A DNA stretch of 64,000 nucleotides from Planctomycetia bacterium (GCA_030535245.1 JAUNBJ010000001.1:1-64000); one strand, 5' to 3'. Positions 41,536-51,180 are shown, counted from the first letter of the stretch. The notes: a model not told the origin generated them from the sequence alone. Numbers and translations are program-made.

Positions 41536-44328
41536 ATGCCCTCTTTTTTGAAAAAAATACGAACCTTTCTCCCCGCCGACCGCATTTACACCGACGCATT
41601 ACGGCGGTTGGCCTGGGGAACCGACGCGGGATTTTATCGCCTGCTGCCGCAAATCGTGATCCGCTCGGACAATGAAAACGAGATTTCCCGCCTGCTGAAA
41701 ATTGCGTCGGAAGAAGGGATGCCCGTCACGTTTCGTGCCGCTGGAACAAGCCTTTCCGGGCAGGCCATCAGCGATTCGGTGCTGGTCGTCGCGGGAAAGC
41801 ACTGGGAGAAATACTCCGTTTCCGGCGACGGCACCACCATCACGCTCCAGCCGGGACTGATCGGCGAACGGGTCAACCAGATTCTCAAACCGTACGGGCG
41901 AAAACTCGGCCCCGATCCCGCCAGCATAAAATCGGCCATGATCGGCGGCATCGTCATGAACAATGCGTCGGGCATGAACTGCGGCACACATGCCAACAGC
42001 GACCAGATGTTGCGTTCCGTCCGGATGGTGTTGGCCGACGGTACGATTCTGGACACCGCCGACAAGGTTTCTCGCGACGCGTTTGCCGCCGCCAAACCGC
42101 AATTCCTCGCCGAAATCGTGGCCCTTCGCGACGCCATTCGTGCCGACGAAAAAATCGCCTCCCGCTTGCGGAAGAAGTACGCCATTAAGAACGTCACAGG
42201 GCTGAACCTGCGTCCGTTTCTGGCGTATGACGACCCGTTTGAAATCATGGCACATCTGCTGGTCGGATCGGAAGGAACGCTGGCGTTTTTGTCGGAAATC
42301 ACGATGAAAACCGTGGTCGATTTACCGTTCAAGGCGACGGCCATGCTCTATTTCTCCGACATTCAGGAAGCGGCACGTGCGGTCGTGGCCATGAAACGCG
42401 GGCCGGTGGAAAGTGCCGAGCTTTTGGATAAAAAATCCCTCGCTTCGGTAAACGACACGACGGGGGAAAACCTGACCGCCGTACTGACCGAAACCAAAGG
42501 TTCCACGCAGGAGGAACTCGACGCGAACATCCGGGAAATCCACGCCATTCTGGAACCTTTCCAGACCTTCACGCCCGTCCGCTTCACCGACAGGGAGGAG
42601 GAGTACGCACCGTACTGGCAGATTCGTTCCGGCATTTTTCCCGCCGTGGGGGGAACACGCAAACCGGGAACCACCTGCCTGATCGAGGACGTGGCGTTTC
42701 CGATAGAACAACTCCCCGAAGCGACGCGGGATTTGCAGGATTTGATTGCCGCCAACGGCTACGACGACGGGTGCATTTACGGCCATGCGTTGGAGGGGAA
42801 TTTCCATTTCATTCTGAACCAGGAATTTCACACCGACGCGGAAGTGGCTCGATACGAAAAAATGATGAACGACGTGGCACGGCTGGTCGTGGAGAAATAC
42901 GACGGTTCGCTCAAAGCCGAACACGGTACGGGCCGAAACATGGCGCCGTTCGTAAAATACGAATGGGGCGACGAGATTTTCGCCCTGATGCAACGGGTAA
43001 AAACGTTGTTCGACCCGAAGCATCTGCTCAATCCCGGAGTGATTTTTAACGACGATCCGAAATGTTTCGTGCAGCACTTCAAGCCGCTCCCAAAGTGCAG
43101 CGAAACGATCGACAAGTGCATTGAGTGCGGATTCTGCGAGGTGAATTGCGTGACGTGCGGATTCTCGTTGTCGTCCCGCCAGCGGATCGTGATCCAACGC
43201 GAAATCGCTCGACTGCGTGCGGAGGGCGAGACGGCCCGCGCGAAAAAACTGGAACGGGCGTTTCGCTATCCCGGCAACCAGACGTGTGCCGGCGACGGAC
43301 TTTGTGCGTTGTCCTGCCCGATGGGAATCAACGTCGGGCACCTGACGCATGAACTTCGCGAACGGGAATTTCCCCAGGGAAGCGTCGGTTATCTGCTGGG
43401 CAAAATTGCGGCCGATTTTTTGAAGTGGGTGAAAATCCCGATTCGCATGTTGCTTCGGGTGGCGCATCTGGGACACACGATCCTGGGAACGTCATGGATG
43501 TCGTCGATTTGCCGGACGCTGCACACCGGTTCGTTCCGATGTATTCCGCTCTGGACGCCCGCCATGCCGAAAGCGTACGTGGTTCCCAAAAATCTGCCGG
43601 ACAAAACCGCTGGCCTGCGGACGGTGGTCTATTTCCCCAGCTGCATTAACCAGGCGTTCGGCACGGCCAGGCACTCGCCCGACAGCACCCCGTTGGCGGA
43701 AAAAACCGTCGCGTTGCTCCACAAGGCGGGCTATACGGTTCTTTTCCCGAAGAATGCCGACAACCTCTGCTGCGGCACGATCTGGGAAAGCAAAGGGATG
43801 CCCGCCATCGCCGACCAAAAAACCGCCGAGTTGGAAGCGGCACTGCGGGAGGCGTCGGACAACGGAACGTACCCGATCCTCTGCGACCAGAGTCCGTGCC
43901 TGTATCGGATGCGCGAGAAAATGCCGTCGCTGAAACTCTACGAACCGGTGGAATTCATCACCGAGTTTTTGCTCGACCGGCTCGAATTTCACCCCATCGA
44001 CCGCCCGATCACCATCCACGCCACCTGCTCCACGAAGAAAATGAAGCTCGACGGGAAACTTGTCGCGTTGGCTCAAAGGTGCTCCACGAACGTGACCGTG
44101 CCCACGGAAGTAAACTGCTGCGGCTTTGCCGGGGACAAGGGGTTCACGCTTCCCGAAGTGAACGCTTACGGACTTCGCAAGCTCGGCACGCAGGTCGCGC
44201 AAGCCCACGTGGAGGTCGGTTATTCCAACAGCCGCACGTGCGAAATTGGACTTTCGACCCACACCGGCATTCCGTATTTATCCATTATTTATTTAGTGGA
44301 TGAAGTGACGACGCCCATAACCCCCTGA
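41536..44328 (+). CDS. FAD-linked 2-hydroxyacid dehydrogenase fused to an Fe-S/CCG domain (D-lactate dehydrogenase type)
   Basis: A 930-residue fusion. Residues 35-460 are an FAD-binding PCMH-type oxidase with RAAGTSLSGQ (67-76), GPDPASIKSAMIGG and the C-terminal HGTGRNMAPF. From Cys528 follow two 4Fe-4S clusters (CIECGFCEVNC and CAGDGLCALSCP). The last 300 residues carry CCG-type motifs (NLCCGTIWESKGM and NCCGFAGDKGF) as in heterodisulphide-reductase and LutA/GlpC proteins. Such one-chain enzymes oxidise D-lactate, D-2-hydroxyglutarate or glycolate and pass electrons to quinone. The start is fixed by the promoter at 41464-41492. Which acid is used is not visible. It stands alone and could feed the quinone pool shared by the oxidase and NQR. 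Confidence 0.88.
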   Translation: MPSFLKKIRTFLPADRIYTDALRRLAWGTDAGFYRLLPQIVIRSDNENEISRLLKIASEEGMPVTFRAAGTSLSGQAISDSVLVVAGKHWEKYSVSGDGTTITLQPGLIGERVNQILKPYGRKLGPDPASIKSAMIGGIVMNNASGMNCGTHANSDQMLRSVRMVLADGTILDTADKVSRDAFAAAKPQFLAEIVALRDAIRADEKIASRLRKKYAIKNVTGLNLRPFLAYDDPFEIMAHLLVGSEGTLAFLSEITMKTVVDLPFKATAMLYFSDIQEAARAVVAMKRGPVESAELLDKKSLASVNDTTGENLTAVLTETKGSTQEELDANIREIHAILEPFQTFTPVRFTDREEEYAPYWQIRSGIFPAVGGTRKPGTTCLIEDVAFPIEQLPEATRDLQDLIAANGYDDGCIYGHALEGNFHFILNQEFHTDAEVARYEKMMNDVARLVVEKYDGSLKAEHGTGRNMAPFVKYEWGDEIFALMQRVKTLFDPKHLLNPGVIFNDDPKCFVQHFKPLPKCSETIDKCIECGFCEVNCVTCGFSLSSRQRIVIQREIARLRAEGETARAKKLERAFRYPGNQTCAGDGLCALSCPMGINVGHLTHELREREFPQGSVGYLLGKIAADFLKWVKIPIRMLLRVAHLGHTILGTSWMSSICRTLHTGSFRCIPLWTPAMPKAYVVPKNLPDKTAGLRTVVYFPSCINQAFGTARHSPDSTPLAEKTVALLHKAGYTVLFPKNADNLCCGTIWESKGMPAIADQKTAELEAALREASDNGTYPILCDQSPCLYRMREKMPSLKLYEPVEFITEFLLDRLEFHPIDRPITIHATCSTKKMKLDGKLVALAQRCSTNVTVPTEVNCCGFAGDKGFTLPEVNAYGLRKLGTQVAQAHVEVGYSNSRTCEIGLSTHTGIPYLSIIYLVDEVTTPITP

Positions 44329-44439
44329 CCCAAACGGTGGGAACCGCAGCGTTCCTGAACATGGAACCCTGCCGATCCGTACGTCCGTTACGGGAAGCGG
44401 AAAGGGTCGGCCACAAGCGGGCCAGCCCTTCACGCAGCC

Positions 44440-45378
44440 CTAATTCGAAGGTGCCCGCCGCAGGAGAAAATTATGGCAGTCCGAAAGCCCGGCACGGTTC
44501 AATTTCGCCAGTTCTTTTCTCCAACGTGCCGGCGTCCACTCGCGAACACGCTTTTCCGCGTCGGCATCCTGGTTCAAATAAGCCAGATTCACCTCACTTT
44601 CCAAAAGACAGTTGATAAAGCTGTAGGGAACCGATTTTTCAATAAGGAGTCCATTTTCTCTTACCAGTTTTTCAAAACTCTGCTCCGAATGGAGATAAAA
44701 ATGGTGGGGGATACTCCATGAATACCAAAAGTTACCATATTTCTTCAAAAAATACGCGCTATACATCGGAATCATCACGGCCAGATATCCGTTCGGAGCT
44801 AAAAGACGCCGCATGTTTTGAAACGCCAGGTGCTGATCCGGCATATGTTCCAAACTGTGGCTCATGACGATCACATCGTATTCCCCCTCCACCTGGTCGA
44901 TCGCCTGTTTCAGCAGGCGAAAACCGGTTCCTTCGTGAATTTCCTTATCGATAAACGGATCGGCTCCGGTCAAATGCCGGAACCCCTGACGCTGAAGCAT
45001 TCGCAAAAAATAGCCATTGCCGCAACCGATATCCAGGATGCGTTGTTTTCGGTTCCATGGCACCATGGTGAGCCACTTCCGCATGAAAAAGTCACGAAAA
45101 ACCACCTTCCCAACAGGACGTGCCCAAAAAAGAGACAGGTATTCCTTCCAGAGCGTTATTTTCTGCTTCCAGGGAGGAAGGCGGTCAAACGGATCTCCTT
45201 GCAGGGAATAATAGTCCCCGTCGTAATACTTGGACATATCCGACGGGAATTCCTCGATTTGCAGGCAGCCACATTGGGAACACCGAAAAAAAGTAAACGG
45301 ATCCCCGGTATTCCGGACAATTTCACGAACGTGGTACGTTTCGGGATTGGTTTCGTTTTGACAAATACGGCACCGCAT
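44440..45378 (-). CDS. Class I SAM-dependent methyltransferase with N-terminal zinc ribbon
   Basis: A 312-residue protein. Residues 1-45 hold a zinc-ribbon-like set (Cys3, Cys6, Cys33, Cys36, with Cys38 extra). A Rossmann methyltransferase domain follows, with the SAM motif LDIGCGNGYFLRML near residue 120 and the acidic/aromatic pattern IVMSHSLEHMPDQHLAF typical of Methyltransf_11/23 proteins. A helix-rich C-terminal part is unassigned. CAGGAG precedes ATG 45378. It starts 31 bp after typA, so it is probably cotranscribed with it. Zinc-ribbon plus methyltransferase proteins often act on sugar nucleotides or in surface-polysaccharide loci; target unknown here. Confidence 0.83.
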   Translation of the reverse strand: MRCRICQNETNPETYHVREIVRNTGDPFTFFRCSQCGCLQIEEFPSDMSKYYDGDYYSLQGDPFDRLPPWKQKITLWKEYLSLFWARPVGKVVFRDFFMRKWLTMVPWNRKQRILDIGCGNGYFLRMLQRQGFRHLTGADPFIDKEIHEGTGFRLLKQAIDQVEGEYDVIVMSHSLEHMPDQHLAFQNMRRLLAPNGYLAVMIPMYSAYFLKKYGNFWYSWSIPHHFYLHSEQSFEKLVRENGLLIEKSVPYSFINCLLESEVNLAYLNQDADAEKRVREWTPARWRKELAKLNRAGLSDCHNFLLRRAPSN

Positions 45379-45409
45379 AATATTCTCCTGAAATAACGTT
45401 TCCCTTTCC

Positions 45410-47230
45410 TCAGCCGCCGGAGCGACTTGCACGCCGACGCTCCACCTCGGTGAGCAGGATTTTCCGGAGCCGGATCGACTTCGGCGTCACCTCGACCAGC
45501 TCGTCCTCCTCGATAAACTCCAGCGATTCTTCCAACGTCATCTTTCGAGACGGTTTCAGGATGATATTCTTGTCGTTTCCGGAAGCACGCATGTTGGTCA
45601 GTTTTTTCTCCTTCGTCGGATTCACAGTCATGTCGCCGGAGCGGGAATTTTCACCGACGATCATCCCCTCGTAAACCACATCGTTTGGCGAAACGTGCAG
45701 CTCCGACCGTTCCTGGAGACCGTCCATGGCAAACGCCACGGCATGTCCGTTGGAGTTGGAAATCAGCACCCCGGTCTGCCGCGTTGGGATATCGCCCGCC
45801 TTCGGTTTGTAACAGTCAAAACGGTGGTTGATGACCGCCGTTCCCTTCGTGGCGTTCAACATACGCGTTCGCAACCCAATCAGGCCACGGGCCGGAATGC
45901 TGAACTTGAGCAGGGTGAAATCGCCTCGGCTGGACACTTCCTGAAGCTCGCCGAACCGCATCCCCGTCAGCTCCATCACCGGCCCGGTCGCGGTGCTGGG
46001 GACTTCCACCATCAGCGTTTCGTAAGGCTCATTCACCACACCGTCGATGGTGCGATAAATCACTTCCGGCTTGCCGACGGAAAACTCGTACTGCTCCCGC
46101 CGCATCGTTTCGATCAGCACGGAGAGGTGCAAAATCCCGCGTCCCGACACCATGAACTGATCGGATTTCGGAATCTGCTCGACCCGCAACGCCACGTTCC
46201 GTTCCAGCTCCCGCATCAATCGGTCGCGAAGGTGGCGGGTCGTTACGTATTTCCCCTCTTTCCCGGCCAGCGGCGAGTTGTTGATGCGAAACGTCATCCG
46301 CAGCGTCGGTTCGTCCACATGAATCCGCGGCATCGCACGGGGGGCCATGGGGGAACAGATCGTGTCGCCAATTTCCACAAACGGCAGCCCCACGACCGCC
46401 ACAATATCCCCGGCGTCCGCTTCGTGAACCTCGTTTTTGCCCAGGTTGTTGAACGTGTAGAGGATCGCGACCTTGCCGTTGGTCTGCTGGCCATCTTTCT
46501 GCATGACGACCACCGTCTGTCCCTTGCGGATGGTTCCCGACTCGACCCGTCCAATGGCGATTCGTCCGACAAATTCCGACCAGTCGATCGTCGTTACCAA
46601 CATCTGCAACGGACTGTCCAGTTCCACTTCCGGGCCGGGAATTTTTTCCAAAATCATGTCCAAAAGCGGGATGATGGAGTTCGTCCGCACCGCCGGATCG
46701 GTCGTGACGTAACCTTCCCGGGTGCTGGAGAAAAGATACGGAAATTCCGCTAAATCCTCGTCGGCTCCCAGGCTCAGGAAAAGGTCGAACATTTCGTTGA
46801 CCACTTCCTGCGGGCGGGCATCCTTGCGGTCGATTTTGTTAATCAGCACGATCGGGCGAAGTTTCAGCTCCAACGCCTTGCTCAGCACGAACCGCGTCTG
46901 CGGCATCGGCCCTTCTGCGGCGTCCACCAGCACCAGGCACCCGTCGGCCATCCGGAGCACCCGTTCCACCTCTCCGCCAAAATCGGCATGGCCGGGAGTG
47001 TCCATGATGTTGATCTTCACCCCGCGATACGTCAGGGCAATGTTTTTGGCTAAAATCGTAATCCCCCGCTCGCGTTCCAGTTCGTTGGAGTCGAGAATCT
47101 GTTCACACTGAAACTCGGCATCCCGCATTTGGCTGCACTGTTTGAGCATGCAATCCACCAGCGTGGTTTTTCCGTGGTCCACGTGGGCGATAATGGCGAT
47201 ATTTCGTAAATCGTTGCGTCGTTCGGGCAT
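45410..47230 (-). CDS. typA: Translational GTPase TypA/BipA
   Basis: A 606-residue ribosome-binding GTPase that aids 50S assembly and stress or cold adaptation. The G1 motif is AHVDHGKTT (residues 15-23), G2 lies in ERERGITI, G3 is DTPGHADFGGE and G4 is NKIDRKDARP. Later EF-G-like domains include the TypA-specific RGLIGLRTRMLNATKG and the C-terminal stretch ending near VTPKSIRLRKILL. Length matches the family. A promoter at 47286-47313 gives a leader of about 49 nt. It is followed by the zinc-ribbon methyltransferase gene. Confidence 0.97.
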   Translation of the reverse strand: MPERRNDLRNIAIIAHVDHGKTTLVDCMLKQCSQMRDAEFQCEQILDSNELERERGITILAKNIALTYRGVKINIMDTPGHADFGGEVERVLRMADGCLVLVDAAEGPMPQTRFVLSKALELKLRPIVLINKIDRKDARPQEVVNEMFDLFLSLGADEDLAEFPYLFSSTREGYVTTDPAVRTNSIIPLLDMILEKIPGPEVELDSPLQMLVTTIDWSEFVGRIAIGRVESGTIRKGQTVVVMQKDGQQTNGKVAILYTFNNLGKNEVHEADAGDIVAVVGLPFVEIGDTICSPMAPRAMPRIHVDEPTLRMTFRINNSPLAGKEGKYVTTRHLRDRLMRELERNVALRVEQIPKSDQFMVSGRGILHLSVLIETMRREQYEFSVGKPEVIYRTIDGVVNEPYETLMVEVPSTATGPVMELTGMRFGELQEVSSRGDFTLLKFSIPARGLIGLRTRMLNATKGTAVINHRFDCYKPKAGDIPTRQTGVLISNSNGHAVAFAMDGLQERSELHVSPNDVVYEGMIVGENSRSGDMTVNPTKEKKLTNMRASGNDKNIILKPSRKMTLEESLEFIEEDELVEVTPKSIRLRKILLTEVERRRASRSGG

Positions 47231-47285
47231 TTTGGGTTCCGCTTCGGGTATCTGGGATCATTAATGAATAAAAAGAATCGCTCTA

Positions 47286-47313
47286 ATCATATCCGGAAAT
47301 GAATTTTCTACAA
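47286..47313 (-). promoter_or_regulatory. Sigma-70-type promoter of typA
   Basis: On the minus strand TTGTAG (47313-47308) and TATGAT (47291-47286) with a 16-bp spacer. Confidence 0.55.
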
Positions 47314-47386
47314 CCCGTACCGATGAAAAAAGCTGCCGCGAGGGAGGCTTTGGAAAATCCCCCTCCTACCGGGAAAATTACCGGTG

Positions 47387-47395
47387 TGTTATACT
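47387..47395 (+). promoter_or_regulatory. Extended -10 promoter of the VWA gene
   Basis: TG-T-TATACT at 47387-47395, without a clear -35. A transcript from here would begin near 47403, too close to the first possible ATG at 47407, which favours ATG 47479 as the true start. Confidence 0.45.
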
Positions 47396-47478
47396 GAAGT
47401 CGCCTTATGATGCGTCGTGGTGCTTACGCCACGGCTTCCCGGACGCAGGGAAAACGGAATTTTACCGTGGAATCCGAT

Positions 47479-49854
47479 ATGTTTTTTTTGACCGCCCAAT
47501 CTTCGCCGGAAACGGTCCTTTTTGAATGGGGCCGCATCCACACGAACGCCGACTGGTTTTTGCCGGGGTTGGTGTTTGCGGGGTGCGTCTGGCTGGTCTG
47601 GCGGCTCTACCGACGCGACACGATGGAGGTGGGGAGGTTCTGGAAATTTTTCCTCCCGCTTTTACGAACGGCGACGTTGTTCCTGATTTTGCTGATTTGG
47701 CTTCAACCGCAATGGCGGACGGAGCGGCAGGTTCGGCAAAATTCGCGTGTGACGGTGATGGTGGATACCAGTTTGAGCATGGAGCTTCCCGACACGGACG
47801 ACGCGTCGAAACAGCGCTCCGAGGCGGTGGCGGAGCTGCTCGGAACCACCCCGCTGGTGGAGAACCTGCGTGCGAAACATGACGTCACGTTCCTGGCGGT
47901 GGATAGCGAAACGCGGCGGCTGGGGGAGGCCGTGCGGCTTTTGGGGAAGGACGAAAAAGAAAAGGGGGAAATTCCAACGTTCCAGGCGAACGGCACGCAG
48001 TCTCGGTTGGCGGACGGGGTACGGGAGTGGATTCAGGCCAACGCGACGACGCCGCTTTCCGGGGTGATTCTGCTGAGCGACGGGGCGAACAACGCGGGAG
48101 GCGAGGTGGCTTCCGTGGTGGAAGCGGCGAAAAACGCGGGCATCCCGGTGTTTACGGTCGGTTTTGGTTCCACGCAGGCGGTGGAGAATCTGCGGATTTA
48201 CGAGCTGGAAGCCCCCACGCGGGTGCAGGCGGGGGATCCGTTTCCGCTTTCGGTGCTGGTGCAGGGGCATGGGCTTGTCCCCGGCAGGCCGACGACGGTG
48301 AAAGTCACGCTTTCGTTGAAAAACGGCGACGGGCTGGCGCCTTTGGAAACGGGGGAAGCGGTGTTGGCCACCGACGGCAAGGTGGAGCCGATCCGGTTTG
48401 AGATTCCCCCTCAGAAACCGGGCAAATACACGTACGTTTTACGTATTCCCACGGGGGAGAAAGAACGATTGACCGACGACAACGTTCGCGAAGTGGAAGT
48501 CGAGGTTGTGGATAAAAAGCTGCGGGTACTGGTGCTGGCGGGCGGCCCGACGCGGGAATATCAGTTTTTGCTGACGACCCTGTTTCGCGACAAGACGATG
48601 GAAACGGACGTGCTTCTTCAGAGTGCGCGTCCGGGGATTTCGCAGGAAGCGACGCGTATTTTGACGGCGTTCCCGGAGAGTCGGGAAGAACTGTTCGCGT
48701 ACGACACGATCATTGCGGTGGATCCGGACTGGAAAAAGCTGACCGAATCGCAGGTGACGATGTTGGATACGTGGCTGGCACGGCAGGGGGGTGGGCTTCT
48801 CCTGATTGCCGGGCCGGTTTATATGGGGGAAACGGTAGGAAGTTGGCTGGAAGACCCCCGTTTTGCCCCGGTGCGGGCGATGTATCCGGTGGAGTTTCCA
48901 CGACGTTTTTCCACCAGCCGTCAAAGTACGTACGCGGCGGAAAGCGTTTGGCCGCTGACGTTTACCCGCGAGGGGATGGAGGCGGATTTCCTTCGGCTGG
49001 CCGATTCCGGAGCGGAAAGCCTGGCGGCATGGGAACGGTTTCCGGGCGTTTACGGGTATTTCCCCACCCGCAAAGCGAAGTCGGGTGCGACCGTGCTGGC
49101 CTGCTTTTCCAACCCGCAGACCAAAGATGGCGAGGAATTTCCCATCCTTCTGGCGTCGCAGTTTTACGGTTCCGGGCGTGTGCTGTACGTGGGAACCGGC
49201 GAGTTCTGGCGGCTCCGGGCGGCGAAACCGGAATATTTCACCCGCCTTTACACGCAGTTCGTCCGGTACGTTTCGCAGGGTCGCATGACGCAGCAATCCA
49301 ACCGTGGCCGCCTGCTTTTAACGCGGGACACCTACTTTCCCGGCGACGCGATCGAGGTGCGGGCCATGCTTTTAGATGCGCAAATGCAGCCGCTCGTCAC
49401 GCCTGAAGTCCCCGCCCAGGTGCTCCTCTCCGATGGAAAAATCCAGACCGTGCCCCTCCATGCCGACCCCCAGCAGCCCGGAACGTACGTCGGTTCGTTT
49501 TTTGCCCGAACACGGGGAACCGTGCGGCTGACGCTTCCGATTCCCGACAGTGAAGAAAAGCTGGAACGGCGGCTGGAAGTGGTGCTCTCCGACCTGGAAC
49601 GCGAAAACCCCCAGCGGGATACGGCGTTTTTGAACACCCTTGCGGCAGGCTCCGGCGGACGGGCGTTCGCGTCGTGGAACGCCCCCGAACTGCAAAAACT
49701 CCCGGAGCTTCTTCGGGATCGGACGCGTACGGTCACGCTTTCCCAAATGGCCGACCCCATGTACCAGCGGGATTTCCTCCGGAACCTGATGCTCGCCATC
49801 GTCGGGCTTTTGTCGCTCGAATGGCTCCTGCGACGGATTCTGAAATTGGCGTAA
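47479..49854 (+). CDS. Membrane-anchored von Willebrand factor A domain protein
   Basis: A 791-residue membrane protein. Two hydrophobic helices (about residues 28-45 and 58-76) precede a VWA domain with the metal site VDTSLSM (Asp96, Ser98, Ser100) and LLSDGANNAGG. The middle is beta-rich, with a stretch on regulating glutamine-amidotransferase-like folding (VLVLAGGPTREYQFLLTTLFRDK). A final hydrophobic helix precedes the basic C-terminus (FLRNLMLAIVGLLSLEWLLRRI). The plan matches large planctomycete and bacteroidete membrane VWA proteins usually found beside MoxR ATPase and DUF58 genes, but neither lies here. It probably senses or assembles envelope proteins; no substrate is known. An alternative start at 47407 adds 24 residues. 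Confidence 0.8.
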   Translation: MFFLTAQSSPETVLFEWGRIHTNADWFLPGLVFAGCVWLVWRLYRRDTMEVGRFWKFFLPLLRTATLFLILLIWLQPQWRTERQVRQNSRVTVMVDTSLSMELPDTDDASKQRSEAVAELLGTTPLVENLRAKHDVTFLAVDSETRRLGEAVRLLGKDEKEKGEIPTFQANGTQSRLADGVREWIQANATTPLSGVILLSDGANNAGGEVASVVEAAKNAGIPVFTVGFGSTQAVENLRIYELEAPTRVQAGDPFPLSVLVQGHGLVPGRPTTVKVTLSLKNGDGLAPLETGEAVLATDGKVEPIRFEIPPQKPGKYTYVLRIPTGEKERLTDDNVREVEVEVVDKKLRVLVLAGGPTREYQFLLTTLFRDKTMETDVLLQSARPGISQEATRILTAFPESREELFAYDTIIAVDPDWKKLTESQVTMLDTWLARQGGGLLLIAGPVYMGETVGSWLEDPRFAPVRAMYPVEFPRRFSTSRQSTYAAESVWPLTFTREGMEADFLRLADSGAESLAAWERFPGVYGYFPTRKAKSGATVLACFSNPQTKDGEEFPILLASQFYGSGRVLYVGTGEFWRLRAAKPEYFTRLYTQFVRYVSQGRMTQQSNRGRLLLTRDTYFPGDAIEVRAMLLDAQMQPLVTPEVPAQVLLSDGKIQTVPLHADPQQPGTYVGSFFARTRGTVRLTLPIPDSEEKLERRLEVVLSDLERENPQRDTAFLNTLAAGSGGRAFASWNAPELQKLPELLRDRTRTVTLSQMADPMYQRDFLRNLMLAIVGLLSLEWLLRRILKLA

Positions 49855-49890
49855 TTTTTGGGCTTTCCCCTCCCAAAATCGGGGAAAATG

Positions 49891-49899
49891 TGCTATAGT
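49891..49899 (+). promoter_or_regulatory. Extended -10 promoter of the YkgJ-SDR pair
   Basis: TG-C-TATAGT at 49891-49899, predicted start near 49906, only about 13 nt before ATG 49919, with AAGGGAAAAATC as ribosome site. Confidence 0.45.
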
Positions 49900-49918
49900 A
49901 AGCGGGAAGGGAAAAATC

Positions 49919-50323
49919 ATGAGCAAACCCAAACGAACGGAAGTCCCCGAAGGACACATATTGTGCGAATACTGCGGCGGAAAATGCTGCCGGTATTTCG
50001 CGTTGGAAATCGACAAACCGGTGGATTGGGAAGATTTCGACCATATCCGCTGGTACGTCCTGCATGAAAACGCGGCGGTTTTCACCGAAAATGGCGGGTG
50101 GTTCGTGCTGTACCTCTCCCGCTGCCGCTGCCTGGACGAAAACAACCGTTGCACCGATTACGAACACCGACCCAATATCTGCCGAAAATACACCACGGAA
50201 CGTTGCGAGTACGACGATGATTGGGTCTATGATCGCTACTTTGGCACCCCCCAACAGGTGTGGGAATATGCCGAAGCGGTGCTCGGCCCCCGTTACGACG
50301 ACAACATTCGGACCCCTAAATAA
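49919..50323 (+). CDS. YkgJ-family cysteine-cluster protein
   Basis: A 134-residue cytoplasmic protein of the YkgJ/CxxCxxCC family. Cys16, Cys19, Cys23 and Cys24 form the leading cluster (CEYCGGKCC). A second set (CRCLDENNRC and ICRKYTTERC) completes a probable zinc or iron-sulphur site. The family function is unsettled; it has been proposed to bind a metal cluster. It ends 18 bp before the SDR gene, so the two are probably cotranscribed. Confidence 0.85.
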   Translation: MSKPKRTEVPEGHILCEYCGGKCCRYFALEIDKPVDWEDFDHIRWYVLHENAAVFTENGGWFVLYLSRCRCLDENNRCTDYEHRPNICRKYTTERCEYDDDWVYDRYFGTPQQVWEYAEAVLGPRYDDNIRTPK

Positions 50324-50341
50324 ACCACGAAAGGAATTATC

Positions 50342-51085
50342 ATGTCGAAAATTGCGTTGGTCACCGGCGGAAGTCGGGGTATCGGAGCGGGAATCGCAAT
50401 CGCCCTGGGCAAAGCGGGCTATACGGTTCTGGTCAACTACTGCAAAAGCGACTATGCCGCATCCAGTGTCTGCGAAAAAATCGTCAAAGCGGGCGGAACG
50501 GCGGAAGCAATCAAAGCCGACGTCGGTTTTTATCGCGACGTACAGAAAATGTTCGATACGATCGAGGAGGACTTTGGGCCGGTCGATGTGCTGGTCAACA
50601 ACGCTGGAATCGAAATCCGTCACCCTTCCACCGAGTACGACGAAGCCACCTACGACCTCATCATGAACACCAACCTGAAAGGAGCGTTTTTCTGCTCCCA
50701 GCGGGCACTGCGAACCATGATGGAAAAAAAATGGGGCCGAATCATCAACATCTCCTCCGTCCATGAAGAACGCCCCACCGGAAACCGCAGCATCTACAGC
50801 ATCAGTAAAGCGGGGATGTGGATGATGACCCGCGAACATGCCAAAGAGTTCGGGCCGTACGGGATTACCGTCAACAGCGTTTCCCCAGGCGCCATCCGAA
50901 CCGACCTGAATCGTAAAGTGCTCGAAGACCCCGCCTACGAAGCCAACGTGCTGAAGAACATCCCCGCCAAGTTCATCGCCGAACCGGAAGACATTGCCGG
51001 CATTGTGGTGTTTCTAGCCTCCGAAGAATCCCGCTACCTCAACGGCGCGTCGATTACCGTGGACGGCGGGTTGGCGCTGAATTGA
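50342..51085 (+). CDS. SDR oxidoreductase, 3-oxoacyl-ACP reductase or glucose dehydrogenase-like
   Basis: A 247-residue classical SDR. The cofactor motif is TGGSRGIG (residues 8-15), NNAG is at 86-89, the catalytic Ser is in INISSVHE (138 or 139), and Tyr152 and Lys156 are in YSISK. VSPGAIRTD and the C-terminal YLNGASITVDGG place it near FabG and glucose 1-dehydrogenase enzymes. The glutamate-rich HEERPTG loop is more like the sugar dehydrogenases. AAAGGAATTATC precedes the ATG. The stop codon falls inside the first unit of a degenerate heptamer array. Confidence 0.88.
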   Translation: MSKIALVTGGSRGIGAGIAIALGKAGYTVLVNYCKSDYAASSVCEKIVKAGGTAEAIKADVGFYRDVQKMFDTIEEDFGPVDVLVNNAGIEIRHPSTEYDEATYDLIMNTNLKGAFFCSQRALRTMMEKKWGRIINISSVHEERPTGNRSIYSISKAGMWMMTREHAKEFGPYGITVNSVSPGAIRTDLNRKVLEDPAYEANVLKNIPAKFIAEPEDIAGIVVFLASEESRYLNGASITVDGGLALN

Positions 51086-51180
51086 TAATTGATAATTGAT
51101 AATTGGGGGTTAGGGGGTGGTGAGTGGTGAGTGGTGATTGGGGATTGGTGATTGATGATTGATGATTGATAATCGGTGGT
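51082..51180. repeat. Degenerate heptamer array
   Basis: About 14 units of seven bases, drifting from TTGATAA (three exact units) through TTGGGGG and GGTGAGT to GGTGATT, GATGATT and GATAATC. It begins at the stop codon of the SDR gene. The unit length equals that of the AACCATT arrays elsewhere in the window, but the sequence differs. Confidence 0.75.

Noticed and set aside
51082-51180. Tandem repeats as a possible CRISPR array
   Set aside because: Seven-base units without spacers; the same holds for the AACCATT arrays. No cas gene is present.
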